Assembly: GCA_013288805.1 (NCBI GenBank)
Contig: JABDBE010000007.1
Location: 1-64,000, forward strand
DNA length: 64,000 bases
Origin: Acidobacteriota bacterium
GTDB lineage: Bacteria; Acidobacteriota; Terriglobia; Terriglobales; Acidobacteriaceae
Direction: 5' to 3'
Shown: piece after piece, positions 48,347 through 57,883 of the stretch
Layout: each line of letters begins with the position of its first letter
Numbering within the stretch: the first letter of the stretch is position 1
Translations under genes and position numbers: made by a program
The notes under the pieces: model-generated
What the model was told of the DNA's origin: nothing
Database searches by the model: none
What the model saw: the letters and a program-made list of their open reading frames with translations, nothing else

Positions 48347-50608
48347 ATGACCGATAACAAGCTTGTAACAACAGGCAATCGTGACTTGGGGAAATTCACT
48401 TTCTCCCAGATTCATGCCGCCACGGTGGACACCTGCAACGATCAGATTTCGATTGTCCAGCTCTGTCGCGTCCTCCGAAAGCGGCGATGGCTCGTTCTCG
48501 GCAGTCTGGCGGCAGTGGTGTTGCTGGTCACCGCCGTTTCTCTGATTCTTCCCAAACGATACGAGGCATCCGCCGAACTCCTACTCGATCTCGATGGCAC
48601 CGATGACCTCGGCCTTGGCCAGGTTGTGATGCCGATCGGTCTCGATATAAACACGAAACTCGAGACTCAGCTACGAATTGTGCAGAGTGACACCATCGCA
48701 TTTAGCGTGATCAAGCAGCTTGGACTCCACCGCAATAAGGACTTCATCCGCCAGGAGGGCCAACTGTCCACGGCTGACTTTGACAGCCTGGATGTGCAGC
48801 AGCGGGCAAAAGTTACAGACCTGTTTCACAAGTCCATGAATGCCCGATTGGACCCCAAAACCGAGATCGTCGAGATCCATTTTCGCAGCCGGGATCCCAA
48901 ACTCGCCGCCGACGTCGTCAATGCGGTAGCCAGTACCTACATCGAACACAATTTCCAGACTAAATACAGAGCCACGCAGCAAACTTCCGAATGGTTGACG
49001 AAACAACTCGATGATTTGAAGAAGCGTTCCGAATCCGCGCAGGAAAAGCTGATCGCGTATCAGAAGAAAACAGGAATCCTGGGCACCGACGAAACCCACA
49101 ACATCGTGATTGACAAACTGGAGGAGCTGAACAAAGCGCTGGCCGCGGCCGAGGGTGATCGCATTGTGAAGGAGGCGAAATATCGCATCGCGATGACCGA
49201 GAACCCCGAGCTGATTGCGAACATCGCTCCCGAGAGTGTGCTCGGAGCGCTTTACAAGGAGCGGGCGGAAGCGAGATCACAATACGCGCAGTGGGCGGCC
49301 AAGTATGGAGCCTCGTATCCTCGCGTCGCCCAGCTGCAATCCCAATTAAGCGAGCTGGACTTGAGCATCAGCCAAGAAGTGGAGAAGGTCGGAGAAGCTG
49401 TACGCGCGGAGTTCCAGGCAGCACTTAAATCCGAGCAGATGCTGCAACACAGCTTTGAGGATGAGAAGCAAGAAGCCTTCAATATGAACGAAGCGGCGGT
49501 GCAGTATGGCATTCTGCAGAAAGAGGCGGAATCCGGCCGTGACCTTTATGAGGATTTGCTTAAAAAACTGCAGGAGGCAGGCATCCTGGCAGGCCTGAAA
49601 TCGAGCAACATCAACATTGTGGATGGGGCCAGTATACCGAGCGAACCGGTCGCGCCCAAGATCCCGTTGAACATTGGCCTAGGTTGTATAGGGGGTCTGC
49701 TGTTGGGGATTGTTCTGGCTTTCGTGGTTGAAAACTTCGATAATTCCATTCGCACCCCGGAAGACATTGAGACCTACGGTTCCCTGCCTTCACTTGGCAT
49801 CATCCCCAGCGTTGCTTCGAAAGGCAAGAATGGACAAAGGTCACTAGCTCGCACGGACCCGCCGCAATTGATTCTGCCCGTAACCATGGAGCAGCGCAAT
49901 TCCGGTGGCGCGGAGGCTTTTCGAGCCTTGCGCACTTCTCTCCTCCTGTCCTCACCGGAGAAGCCCCCGCAAGTGATACTCGTGACCAGTGCCATGACGC
50001 AAGAAGGCAAGAGTTTCACGTCACTTAATCTGGCGGTGGTCCTGGCCCAGACCGGAGAGAGCGTCCTCCTGGTCGATTCCGATATGCGGCGGCCGGCGAT
50101 CCATAAGTACCTGGGCATAGCGATGAACCGAGGCTTGAGCGCCTGCCTGGCGGGAACACAGGATTCCGCAGCAGCGGTCGTCAATATCGCGGAGATTCCC
50201 GGTCTGCATGTCCTTCCGGCTGGACACATGCCGCCTTACCCTTCGGAAATGCTCGCTTCGAGCGCCATGCATCAATTAGTGCAGGGCTGGCGGCAAACCT
50301 TCCGCTACATCGTGCTTGACACTCCGCCGGTATTGGCTGTGACGGATGCCGTAGTGTGCGCCCGAGTTGCGGACGTGGTCGTGCTCATTGTCCGGTCGGA
50401 ACAGACAGGCCGCCAGTCGTTGATACGTGCGCGTGATGTCCTCAGGAAGGCGGGAGCCAATATCGCCGGTGTTGTCGTGAACGACCTCTCCTTTAACTCG
50501 GTCGACTATCGGCAATATTATGGATATTACGGCGATGAACATCACAGCTATTACCACCTTGACCAGTTAGGTGGGAACGGCAACGGCAACGGCAACGGTC
50601 ATCATTGA
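48347..50608 (+). CDS. Polysaccharide co-polymerase/BY-kinase (Wzc-like tyrosine autokinase)
   Basis: Wzz domain 'LRKRRWLVLGSLAAVVLLV...PKRYEASAELLL'; kinase 'LVTSAMTQEGKSFTSLNLAVVLAQTGESVLLVDSDMRRPAIH', 'YIVLDTPPVLAVTDA'; Tyr-rich tail. Confidence 0.95.
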   Translation: MTDNKLVTTGNRDLGKFTFSQIHAATVDTCNDQISIVQLCRVLRKRRWLVLGSLAAVVLLVTAVSLILPKRYEASAELLLDLDGTDDLGLGQVVMPIGLDINTKLETQLRIVQSDTIAFSVIKQLGLHRNKDFIRQEGQLSTADFDSLDVQQRAKVTDLFHKSMNARLDPKTEIVEIHFRSRDPKLAADVVNAVASTYIEHNFQTKYRATQQTSEWLTKQLDDLKKRSESAQEKLIAYQKKTGILGTDETHNIVIDKLEELNKALAAAEGDRIVKEAKYRIAMTENPELIANIAPESVLGALYKERAEARSQYAQWAAKYGASYPRVAQLQSQLSELDLSISQEVEKVGEAVRAEFQAALKSEQMLQHSFEDEKQEAFNMNEAAVQYGILQKEAESGRDLYEDLLKKLQEAGILAGLKSSNINIVDGASIPSEPVAPKIPLNIGLGCIGGLLLGIVLAFVVENFDNSIRTPEDIETYGSLPSLGIIPSVASKGKNGQRSLARTDPPQLILPVTMEQRNSGGAEAFRALRTSLLLSSPEKPPQVILVTSAMTQEGKSFTSLNLAVVLAQTGESVLLVDSDMRRPAIHKYLGIAMNRGLSACLAGTQDSAAAVVNIAEIPGLHVLPAGHMPPYPSEMLASSAMHQLVQGWRQTFRYIVLDTPPVLAVTDAVVCARVADVVVLIVRSEQTGRQSLIRARDVLRKAGANIAGVVVNDLSFNSVDYRQYYGYYGDEHHSYYHLDQLGGNGNGNGNGHH

Positions 50609-50653
50609 AACGTAGTCTGATAAGCATTCTTAGCGCCCACAGCCTATTCGAGG

Positions 50654-51625
50654 ATGTGCATGAATAAAGTCAAGAATTACCCTGGCCTTTGTACGGCTCT
50701 GCTTCTCCTGATGATCTGCGTACCCAAGGCTGGGTTTGCGCAGGAGGACCGAATGCCGGTCTTACCTTCTCCTGCTCCCCTCGTGGGGAGCTCCGGGTTC
50801 AGCAGTGGTGCGGCAGGCCCGGTTGGCGCCGGCGATCTTGTGGAAATGAGTGTTTTTGACACTCCGGAACTAACAGGAAAACTCCGTGTCAACAACTCCG
50901 GCGATATCTTGCTGCCGTTGGTAGGCTCGATTCATGTGGCAGGGCTGCAGCCCGCACAAGCTCAGAACATGATTCGCCAGAAATTCATCGACGGCGGTTT
51001 CCTCAAGGATCCACAAGTCACGATATTCGTCACCGAGTCTGCAACCCAAGGGGTTTCGATCGTAGGCGAGGTCCATAAACCGGGTGTCTACCCCGCTTTC
51101 GGGGCGCATCGCTTGCTCGATTATCTCTCTATGGCCGAAGGTCTTACTGCGTTAGCCGGCACGACTATCACCATCACTCATGCCAATCATCCGGATCAGC
51201 CGGACAATGTGAGCGTAACATCGGGCGCGGCTCCCCAGCCCGTAAACAACCCGGAGATTCTGCCCGGTGACACGATCTTCGTGGAGCGAACCGGAATTGT
51301 ATACGTCATCGGAGATGTTCTACGCCCCGGTGGTTTTCCCATGAGTCACGACCAGCATCTAACCGTTCTCCAAGCGGTTGCATTATCGATGGGCACGAAT
51401 TACACGGCGGCGAAGAGCGACGTCCGGATTATTCGCACCACAGCGCAAGGCCGCGAAGAGATTCCCGTGAATTTGAAGAAGATCCTGGCGTCCAAGGCTC
51501 CCGACATGCCACTGCAGGATAATGACATCTTGTTTGTGCCGAGTAGCACCGGCAAGAACGTTCTGAAGGGAATTGGAGCCGCAATGCCCGGAGCGGCTTC
51601 GGCAACGATTTACCGAATGCCCTAA
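50654..51625 (+). CDS. Polysaccharide export outer membrane protein (Wza-like, SLBB)
   Basis: 'VGAGDLVEMSVFDTPELTGKLRVNNSGDILLPLVGSIHVAGL...VSIVGEVHKPGVYP...VYVIGDVLRPGGFPM'. Confidence 0.95.
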   Translation: MCMNKVKNYPGLCTALLLLMICVPKAGFAQEDRMPVLPSPAPLVGSSGFSSGAAGPVGAGDLVEMSVFDTPELTGKLRVNNSGDILLPLVGSIHVAGLQPAQAQNMIRQKFIDGGFLKDPQVTIFVTESATQGVSIVGEVHKPGVYPAFGAHRLLDYLSMAEGLTALAGTTITITHANHPDQPDNVSVTSGAAPQPVNNPEILPGDTIFVERTGIVYVIGDVLRPGGFPMSHDQHLTVLQAVALSMGTNYTAAKSDVRIIRTTAQGREEIPVNLKKILASKAPDMPLQDNDILFVPSSTGKNVLKGIGAAMPGAASATIYRMP

Positions 51626-51689
51626 GCAGTCCAGTTGCACTCGTTCGAGCCAGCCACCAGTGCAACGCCTGTCCACCTTGGACTACAAA

Positions 51690-53516
51690 ATGAGTCCGTC
51701 TTCTAAGAAAATTCTGTTGGTCGTCACCTCGCCACTTACCTGTAGTTTCTACGGTGGCTTCTTAGGATACCTGCAGGACGCGGGGATAAGGGCGACGTTA
51801 GTCTCATCTCCCGGAGAATTGCTTGACCAGGTAGCCAGCCGACATGGCGCCGCGAGAGTAGCCGTAGCGATGCAGCGTGAGATCAGTCCTCTGCGGGACT
51901 TGATCTCTCTATACCAGATATTCCGCACCATGAAGCAGCAGAATCCTAGCCTGGTGGATGTCAGCACGCCTAAAGCTGGGCTGCTTGGCGGTGTGGCCGG
52001 TTGGTTGGCTGGAGTACCGTGCCGGGTGTACACCTTGCGCGGGCTACGCTTGGAGACCACAACCGGACTCAAGCGCGCCCTGCTGTGGGCAACCGAATGG
52101 ATTTCTTGCCAATGCGCCCATCGCGTGGTGTGCATCAGCCCGAGCCTGGGTTCGCGGGTGGTTGATCTAAAGCTGGTACCAGCGAACAAAACAACCGTGT
52201 TGGCGAACGGCAGCCGCGGGGTCGATCTAGTCCGCTTTGTTCCCTGCGATCAGAAGCGGTTTGAAGCTGATGCTATTCGCGAGCGACTGGGCATTGCCGA
52301 GAATGAGCTTGTAATCGGGTTCGTTGGCCGTTTGGTGAAGGATAAAGGGATTCGAGAGTTGGTCCAGGCGTTCCGGCGAATTAAAGGAACTCGCGCGAAC
52401 ACTCGTTTGCTGTTGATTGGAGATTTTGAACAAGGGAATCCCGTGGAGGGTAGAGCTCGACGCTATATCGAGTCAGACCCGGAGATAATCCGGCTGGGAT
52501 TCGTCGCCGACACCGCACCCTACTACGCAGTCATGGATATCTTCGCGCTGCCAACTTACCGAGAAGGATTTCCTGGAGTTGCGCTGGAAGCGCAAGCCAG
52601 CGGCGTCCCCGTCGTCACTACGAATGCCACAGGCGCAATCGATTCGATTCTCGATGGCGTTACTGGACTTCTGGTGCCGGTTGGGGACTCGAATTCTCTT
52701 GCTGTGGCCATCGATAAACTGCTGGGCGATCCAGAAGCGAGAGCGCGCATGGGACGAGCCGGACGCGAGCGAATGGAGCGAGATTTTCGCCCGGAGGTGA
52801 TTTGGCGGGCGCACCTCCAGGTGTATCGCGACCTTCTTCAAGAGAAGCAGGGGAGGAGTCGAAATCATTCGGATAGTATTACCTCGCAGACCAGTCGATG
52901 GGCAAAGCGGTCGTTCGATCTTTTGACGGCAATCGGTCTGCTCCTTGTGCTCTCCCCAGTCCTGGCCGCGATTGCCGTTGTTGTCCGCTTGCTCGCCGGC
53001 TCGCCAGTCCTTTTTCGGCAACGGCGGCCGGGGCTGCGCGGTCAACTCTTTACCTGCCTCAAATTCCGCACTATGACCGCTGCTCATGACGCCAATGGTC
53101 AATTGCTCCCGGACGGGGAGCGCCTGACGCCATTTGGACGGTTCCTGCGCTGCACTAGCCTGGACGAACTGCCCGAATTGATCAACGTGATTCGCGGCGA
53201 AATGAGCCTGGTCGGTCCCCGGCCACTGCTACCGAAATACCTCAACCGCTACTCGCCGGAACAGATGCGTCGGCACGAAGTGAAGCCAGGGATCACGGGC
53301 TGGGCGCAGATCAATGGTAGGAATGCTCTGAATTGGAATCGGAAGTTCGAGCTTGACCTGTGGTACGTGGATCACCGGAGCTTCTGGCTGGATCTCAAGA
53401 TTCTGGCAACGACCGCCTGGAAAGTCTTGAAGTGCGTTGGTATTTCCACACCGGGTCACGCAACCATGCCAGAGTTTGTAGGCGTAAACACGGAGCGGGA
53501 ACAGGGAAACGCCTGA
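51690..53516 (+). CDS. Fusion of GT4 glycosyltransferase and polyprenyl-phosphate sugar-1-phosphate transferase (WcaJ/PglC-like)
   Basis: N-terminal GT4 ('GFVGRLVKDKGIRELVQAFRRIKG...FALPTYREGFPGVALEAQASGVPVV'); C-terminal '[57 protein letters not shown]...LDELPELINVIRGEMSLVGPRPLLP...VKPGITGWAQINGRN'. Confidence 0.93.
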   Translation: MSPSSKKILLVVTSPLTCSFYGGFLGYLQDAGIRATLVSSPGELLDQVASRHGAARVAVAMQREISPLRDLISLYQIFRTMKQQNPSLVDVSTPKAGLLGGVAGWLAGVPCRVYTLRGLRLETTTGLKRALLWATEWISCQCAHRVVCISPSLGSRVVDLKLVPANKTTVLANGSRGVDLVRFVPCDQKRFEADAIRERLGIAENELVIGFVGRLVKDKGIRELVQAFRRIKGTRANTRLLLIGDFEQGNPVEGRARRYIESDPEIIRLGFVADTAPYYAVMDIFALPTYREGFPGVALEAQASGVPVVTTNATGAIDSILDGVTGLLVPVGDSNSLAVAIDKLLGDPEARARMGRAGRERMERDFRPEVIWRAHLQVYRDLLQEKQGRSRNHSDSITSQTSRWAKRSFDLLTAIGLLLVLSPVLAAIAVVVRLLAGSPVLFRQRRPGLRGQLFTCLKFRTMTAAHDANGQLLPDGERLTPFGRFLRCTSLDELPELINVIRGEMSLVGPRPLLPKYLNRYSPEQMRRHEVKPGITGWAQINGRNALNWNRKFELDLWYVDHRSFWLDLKILATTAWKVLKCVGISTPGHATMPEFVGVNTEREQGNA

Positions 53517-54196
53517 TGAAGCGCAAGCGAATCGTCATCATCGGTGCCGGTGGGATGGCTCGTGAGGTTGCGTCAGCGCTGCATTGGATCAATCGGGCCG
53601 AACCCCGGTTCGATTTCCTCGGCTACGTCGTCAGCGACGTCTCGCGTCTCGGAGGCCACGACACTCGCGACCGGGTGCTCGGCGGTTTCAGCTGGCTTGA
53701 ACAGAATCGTTCCTCGGTAGATGCGCTCGCGCTCGGCGTCGGGAGCCCAGCGACTCGATTAGAACTTGCTGCTGGGATCACAGCGTTGCTGAAAGAAATC
53801 GAATGGCCAGCACTCATCCATCCAACGGCGGTAATCGATCTTGACTCGGCACAACTGGGGGAAGGTTGCTTCATCGGAGCCGGGACGGTCGCAACCGTGA
53901 ACATCGCGCTGGAACCGTTTGCGCTGGTGAATTTCGGCGTCACCCTGGGCCACGAAGTGCGCATCGGACGAGGTTCAGTGGTCAACCCTGGAGCCAACAT
54001 TTCTGGCGGCGTGGTAATCGGCGAAGGCGTGCTGGTCGGCACCGGGGCGCAGATTCTGCAATATCTTCAGGTCGGTTCCCACACCATTGTCGGCGCGGGC
54101 GCCGTGGTTACCAAGAATGTCGAGTCCGATGCAACCGTTGTCGGTGTGCCGGCTCGTCCGTGTAGGGCCGCGAAAACCGCCGCCGCTGGCAAGTAG
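53516..54196 (+). CDS. Sialic acid O-acetyltransferase NeuD/PglD-like left-handed beta-helix acyltransferase
   Basis: 'KRIVIIGAGGMAREVASALHWINRAEPRFDFLGYV...IHPTAVIDLDSAQLGEGCFIGAGTVATVNIALEPFALVNFGVTLGHEVRIG...VVGVPARP'. Confidence 0.9.
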   Translation: MKRKRIVIIGAGGMAREVASALHWINRAEPRFDFLGYVVSDVSRLGGHDTRDRVLGGFSWLEQNRSSVDALALGVGSPATRLELAAGITALLKEIEWPALIHPTAVIDLDSAQLGEGCFIGAGTVATVNIALEPFALVNFGVTLGHEVRIGRGSVVNPGANISGGVVIGEGVLVGTGAQILQYLQVGSHTIVGAGAVVTKNVESDATVVGVPARPCRAAKTAAAGK

Positions 54197-54241
54197 TCGT
54201 GGTGAGCGCAGCACCAAATCAGATCCTTTCATAGCGACTCT

Positions 54242-55480
54242 ATGAACACAACCGCGGCTCAGCGACAAAACCTGCCATCGTCCGCACAGGAACGGCTAGT
54301 TTTTTCGCCCTGGCCTTATTTCGAAGGTGATGAAATCGAGGCAGCAGCCTCGGTCCTCCGCTCCGGAAAGGTTAATTACTGGACGGGCGAGGAGGGTCGC
54401 CGGTTCGAACGCGAATTCGCTGAATCGGTAGGCACGAAGTACGCCGTTTGTGTGGCTAATGGCACGGTCGCGCTGGAGCTTGCTCTGCATGCGCTCGGCA
54501 TCGGACGGGGCGACGAGGTCATCACCAGTTGCCGCACCTTTATCGCGTCCGCGAGTTGCGCCGTGATGCGCGGCGCGCGTCCGGTTTGTGCCGATGTCGA
54601 TCCTGAAAGCCAGAACATCACCGCGGAAACCATTCGACGGGCAATTACGCCGCGAACCAAAGCAATCCTCGCAGTACATCTGGCAGGATGGCCCTGCGAC
54701 ATGGACTCGATCCTCGAGTTAGCAGCGGAGTACGATCTGCGAGTCATCGAGGATTGCGCGCAAGCGCAGGGCGCGACCTATAAGGGCCGTCCGGTCGGCT
54801 CTATCGGCGATGCAGCGGCTTTTTCCTTCTGTCAGGATAAGATCATGACGACTGCAGGCGAAGGCGGCATGCTCACCACCAACAGCCGCGAGATCTGGGA
54901 GCGCGCCTGGAGTTTCAAGGATCACGGCAAGAATCACGATGCCACGCACAACCGTGACCACCCGGCTGGCTTCCGCTGGTTGCACGAATCATTCGGCACC
55001 AACTGGCGCATGACGGAGATACAGTCGGCGATTGGCCGCGTAGCGCTGACGAAGGTGCCGCGGTGGATCGAAACCCGCCGCCGCCACGCGGCAACACTGA
55101 ATTCACGATTCTCCAAGCTGCCCGGACTGCGTGTCACGGTGCCGCCCGACGATAGCCGCCACGTCTATTACAAGTATTACACCTTCGTGCGTCCGGAAAC
55201 GCTGCAGGCTGGCTGGGACCGCGATGCCATCATGCAGGCAATCGTCGCCGAAGGAGTTCCCTGTTTTGTCGGCACTTGTAGCGAGATTTATTTGGAGAAG
55301 GCCTTCGTGACGCGACGCAGACCCGAGCGTATGGGTTCGGCGAGACGATTGGGCGAAACCAGCATCATGTTCCTTGTCCATCCGACCCTCTCTGACGAAC
55401 ACATTGCTATGACCTGCCAGGCGGTCGAACAGGTAATGGCAAAGGCTACCCAGCCCCAACAATTTCAAACGGCCATGTAG
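54242..55480 (+). CDS. DegT/DnrJ/EryC1 (PglE-like) PLP-dependent sugar aminotransferase
   Basis: 'GTKYAVCVANGTVALELALHALGIGRGDEVITSCRTFIASASC...VIEDCAQAQGATYKGRPVGSIGDAAAFSFCQDKIMTTAGEGGML'. Confidence 0.95.
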   Translation: MNTTAAQRQNLPSSAQERLVFSPWPYFEGDEIEAAASVLRSGKVNYWTGEEGRRFEREFAESVGTKYAVCVANGTVALELALHALGIGRGDEVITSCRTFIASASCAVMRGARPVCADVDPESQNITAETIRRAITPRTKAILAVHLAGWPCDMDSILELAAEYDLRVIEDCAQAQGATYKGRPVGSIGDAAAFSFCQDKIMTTAGEGGMLTTNSREIWERAWSFKDHGKNHDATHNRDHPAGFRWLHESFGTNWRMTEIQSAIGRVALTKVPRWIETRRRHAATLNSRFSKLPGLRVTVPPDDSRHVYYKYYTFVRPETLQAGWDRDAIMQAIVAEGVPCFVGTCSEIYLEKAFVTRRRPERMGSARRLGETSIMFLVHPTLSDEHIAMTCQAVEQVMAKATQPQQFQTAM

Positions 55481-55494
55481 TTTCAGCAGACTCT

Positions 55495-56733
55495 ATGCGG
55501 CAACTTGCCTTCTGGTCCCTTGCACTCTTCATCTTCGTCGTACCATGGCAGGACGCCGTCAATTTCGGCGACCAACTGGGCGGGATCGCCCGAGTTGCAG
55601 GGGTGCTTGCATTCGTCGTCGGAGTGCTCGCCGTGCTTTTCAACGGTGCGATTCGACACCCCAGAACTGAGCACATACTCTGCCTGGTGGTCCTGCTCTA
55701 CTCTTTCTTGACCATTCTATGGACGGTCGATGTTGAACAGAGCACATACATGGCGCGTACCAACCTCCAGGTCATGTGGTCAGTTTGGTTAATTTGGGAG
55801 TTTGCGGATAGTATCAAGCGCATCAACCAGTTGCTCTGGACCTACATCATCAGCGGATTTGTGGTTTCGTGCCAGACCATTCTGGATTTCATCCACACTG
55901 GCGTTCCATTCGGCGCCAAGCAGTTTCGCTACAGCATCGATGAAGGAGTCAATCCCAACGGACTGGCCCTGGGATTGGCCATGGGAGTGCCGTTTGCCAT
56001 CTATATGGGTGTCCGCCAGCGCAAGTTGCATATCCGGCTCTTCGCATTAAGCTATGTTTTTGTCGCATTGTTTGCTATCGCACTCACTGCGTCCCGCTCG
56101 GCCTTTGTGGTTGCGCTCGTCGGCATCTGCTTCCTGCCGCTATTCTCCGCCCAGGAAAATCTTTCCAAGAAGGCGGTCGCGGTTTGTGGAATTACGGGAG
56201 GATTGCTGGCAGCGTACGCTTGGATCCCAGAGGTAGCGACTTCCCGCCTCTCGACCATTCTTTCGCAACTGCAGTCCGGGGATCTCAATGGTCGAGTAGC
56301 CGTCTGGGTCGCATCCTGGAACATTATCCAGGACCATCCCTTCCTGGGTATCGGAATCGGTAACTTTGATCAGGCGGTGGGGCTGGGAATGAGCGCGCAC
56401 AACACGTACGTCTCTATTCTCACTGAGCAGGGCACGATCGGTCTGGCGATATTTTCCGTACTTCTGCTCGCTCTTTTTGTGAGTATGTGGAAAATGCCGC
56501 GGGGGGCGAAGCTGCTTTGGTTTGGAGTTCTGGTTTGCTGGTGCATCGGAGTGACCACCATCGACTGGAATTCGAATCGCATCACCTGGATTGTATTCGG
56601 ATTATTGCTTACGCATAGTGCGGTGCTTGCTGAACAAGTCGAGCGCGTACGGCATTCGATCCTCGTGCATGCCACGCACCGCCGGTACGAACCCTCAATA
56701 GATGGAATTCGTGTTCCGGCCCGGGTCCGGTAA
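55495..56733 (+). CDS. O-antigen ligase/polymerase (Wzy/WaaL-type) membrane protein
   Basis: Polytopic; 'ASWNIIQDHPFLGIGIGNFDQAVGLGMSAHNTYVSILTEQGTIGLAIF'. Confidence 0.9.
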   Translation: MRQLAFWSLALFIFVVPWQDAVNFGDQLGGIARVAGVLAFVVGVLAVLFNGAIRHPRTEHILCLVVLLYSFLTILWTVDVEQSTYMARTNLQVMWSVWLIWEFADSIKRINQLLWTYIISGFVVSCQTILDFIHTGVPFGAKQFRYSIDEGVNPNGLALGLAMGVPFAIYMGVRQRKLHIRLFALSYVFVALFAIALTASRSAFVVALVGICFLPLFSAQENLSKKAVAVCGITGGLLAAYAWIPEVATSRLSTILSQLQSGDLNGRVAVWVASWNIIQDHPFLGIGIGNFDQAVGLGMSAHNTYVSILTEQGTIGLAIFSVLLLALFVSMWKMPRGAKLLWFGVLVCWCIGVTTIDWNSNRITWIVFGLLLTHSAVLAEQVERVRHSILVHATHRRYEPSIDGIRVPARVR

Positions 56734-56784
56734 CAACAACTGCTTCCGGGCTGTAGCCAATATTTCATCGATCGAAAGGAATAT

Positions 56785-57780
56785 ATGTTGCGCAGATTCG
56801 TGCTGATTGGCGTCGTCGGGATGTTCCTCACTCAGCTGGGTGCGGCACAGGTCCTCTACGCTGACAAAACTCCGGGAAATGATTTTAGCAGTCACCTTCT
56901 GGCCACTCTTAAGACCGTTCCGGATGAGGGTGCCATCATTGATGCCAGGAACCTTGGCGGGAAGCAAACGTTGTCTCGCGACATCAATATCAACAAATCG
57001 AATCTCAGCATTTTGTTGGGAGTGGTCCGGTTGAATATGGGCAAGTTTCATATCTACGTGGCGCCAGGCACTCAAAACGTCGCCTTTGTAGGAGCTACGC
57101 CGTTCGGGGGTCTGATGGGCGGTCGTTCCTACGGTGGCACGTATCTCACGTTCACTGGCGACGGCGCAGCAGTTTCCGTGGGAGCCGCCAGTGACAACAC
57201 ACTCGGCTTCTCCTGGTCTGACATCGCGCTTGACATTTCCGGGGCCAGTTCGAACGCGACCGGAATCAACCTGGCCAGATCCATCGACTTCTCCATTTAC
57301 CGCAGCCGGATTTCAGGATTCTACAAACCAAACAACCAGGTCCTGTTGCGGTTGGACGGCAGCGGCAATTACACGGGAGGCCTGATCGAAAGCGCGTACT
57401 TGATGAACGGCCATATCGGGCTGCAGTTGACTGCAATCGGCAACTTTGCCGTGGCAAACGTGACGGTTATCCATCCCCACATTGTCGGCATGCGAGATAC
57501 TGGCAGCATCGGTGTGGACTTCGTCCAGTGCGGGCAGGATGTCGTGATTGGCGGAGATTTGGAGAATTGGGACGTAGCCTATCATTTTGGCGCCCATGCC
57601 GCCGAGGTCGCTTTATATGGAGTTCGCTACGAAGCAAATAATCTTGACGCAAAGTTCGAGTCCGGAAGCCGGCACAACGACATCTTTACTCCGCTGGTAG
57701 GCACCAAGTTCGTCGATAAGGGAACGGAAAATGCGATCGTTGACGGCGAACGAATCTCCCGGATGATTCCACTAAAATAG
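56785..57780 (+). CDS. Secreted right-handed beta-helix-like protein
   Basis: Signal peptide 'FVLIGVVGMFLTQLGAAQ'; parallel-beta-helix-like pattern; lies between the ligase/polymerase and flippase genes. Confidence 0.6.
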   Translation: MLRRFVLIGVVGMFLTQLGAAQVLYADKTPGNDFSSHLLATLKTVPDEGAIIDARNLGGKQTLSRDININKSNLSILLGVVRLNMGKFHIYVAPGTQNVAFVGATPFGGLMGGRSYGGTYLTFTGDGAAVSVGAASDNTLGFSWSDIALDISGASSNATGINLARSIDFSIYRSRISGFYKPNNQVLLRLDGSGNYTGGLIESAYLMNGHIGLQLTAIGNFAVANVTVIHPHIVGMRDTGSIGVDFVQCGQDVVIGGDLENWDVAYHFGAHAAEVALYGVRYEANNLDAKFESGSRHNDIFTPLVGTKFVDKGTENAIVDGERISRMIPLK

Positions 57781-57883
57781 GCAGGACGAGACCACAACTC
57801 AAGTTGTTGCTTGCACGGACGAGCAATTCAAAGCCCATAGCTACAGGTGAATCTCTGTACGCAGTAACTGATTTAGTCAAAAA

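Noticed and set aside
51573-51689. ORF-track start of the GT4-PGT fusion at 51573
   Set aside because: Overlaps the wza coding end; MSPSSKKILLVVTSPLTC at 51690 is a far more typical GT4 start.
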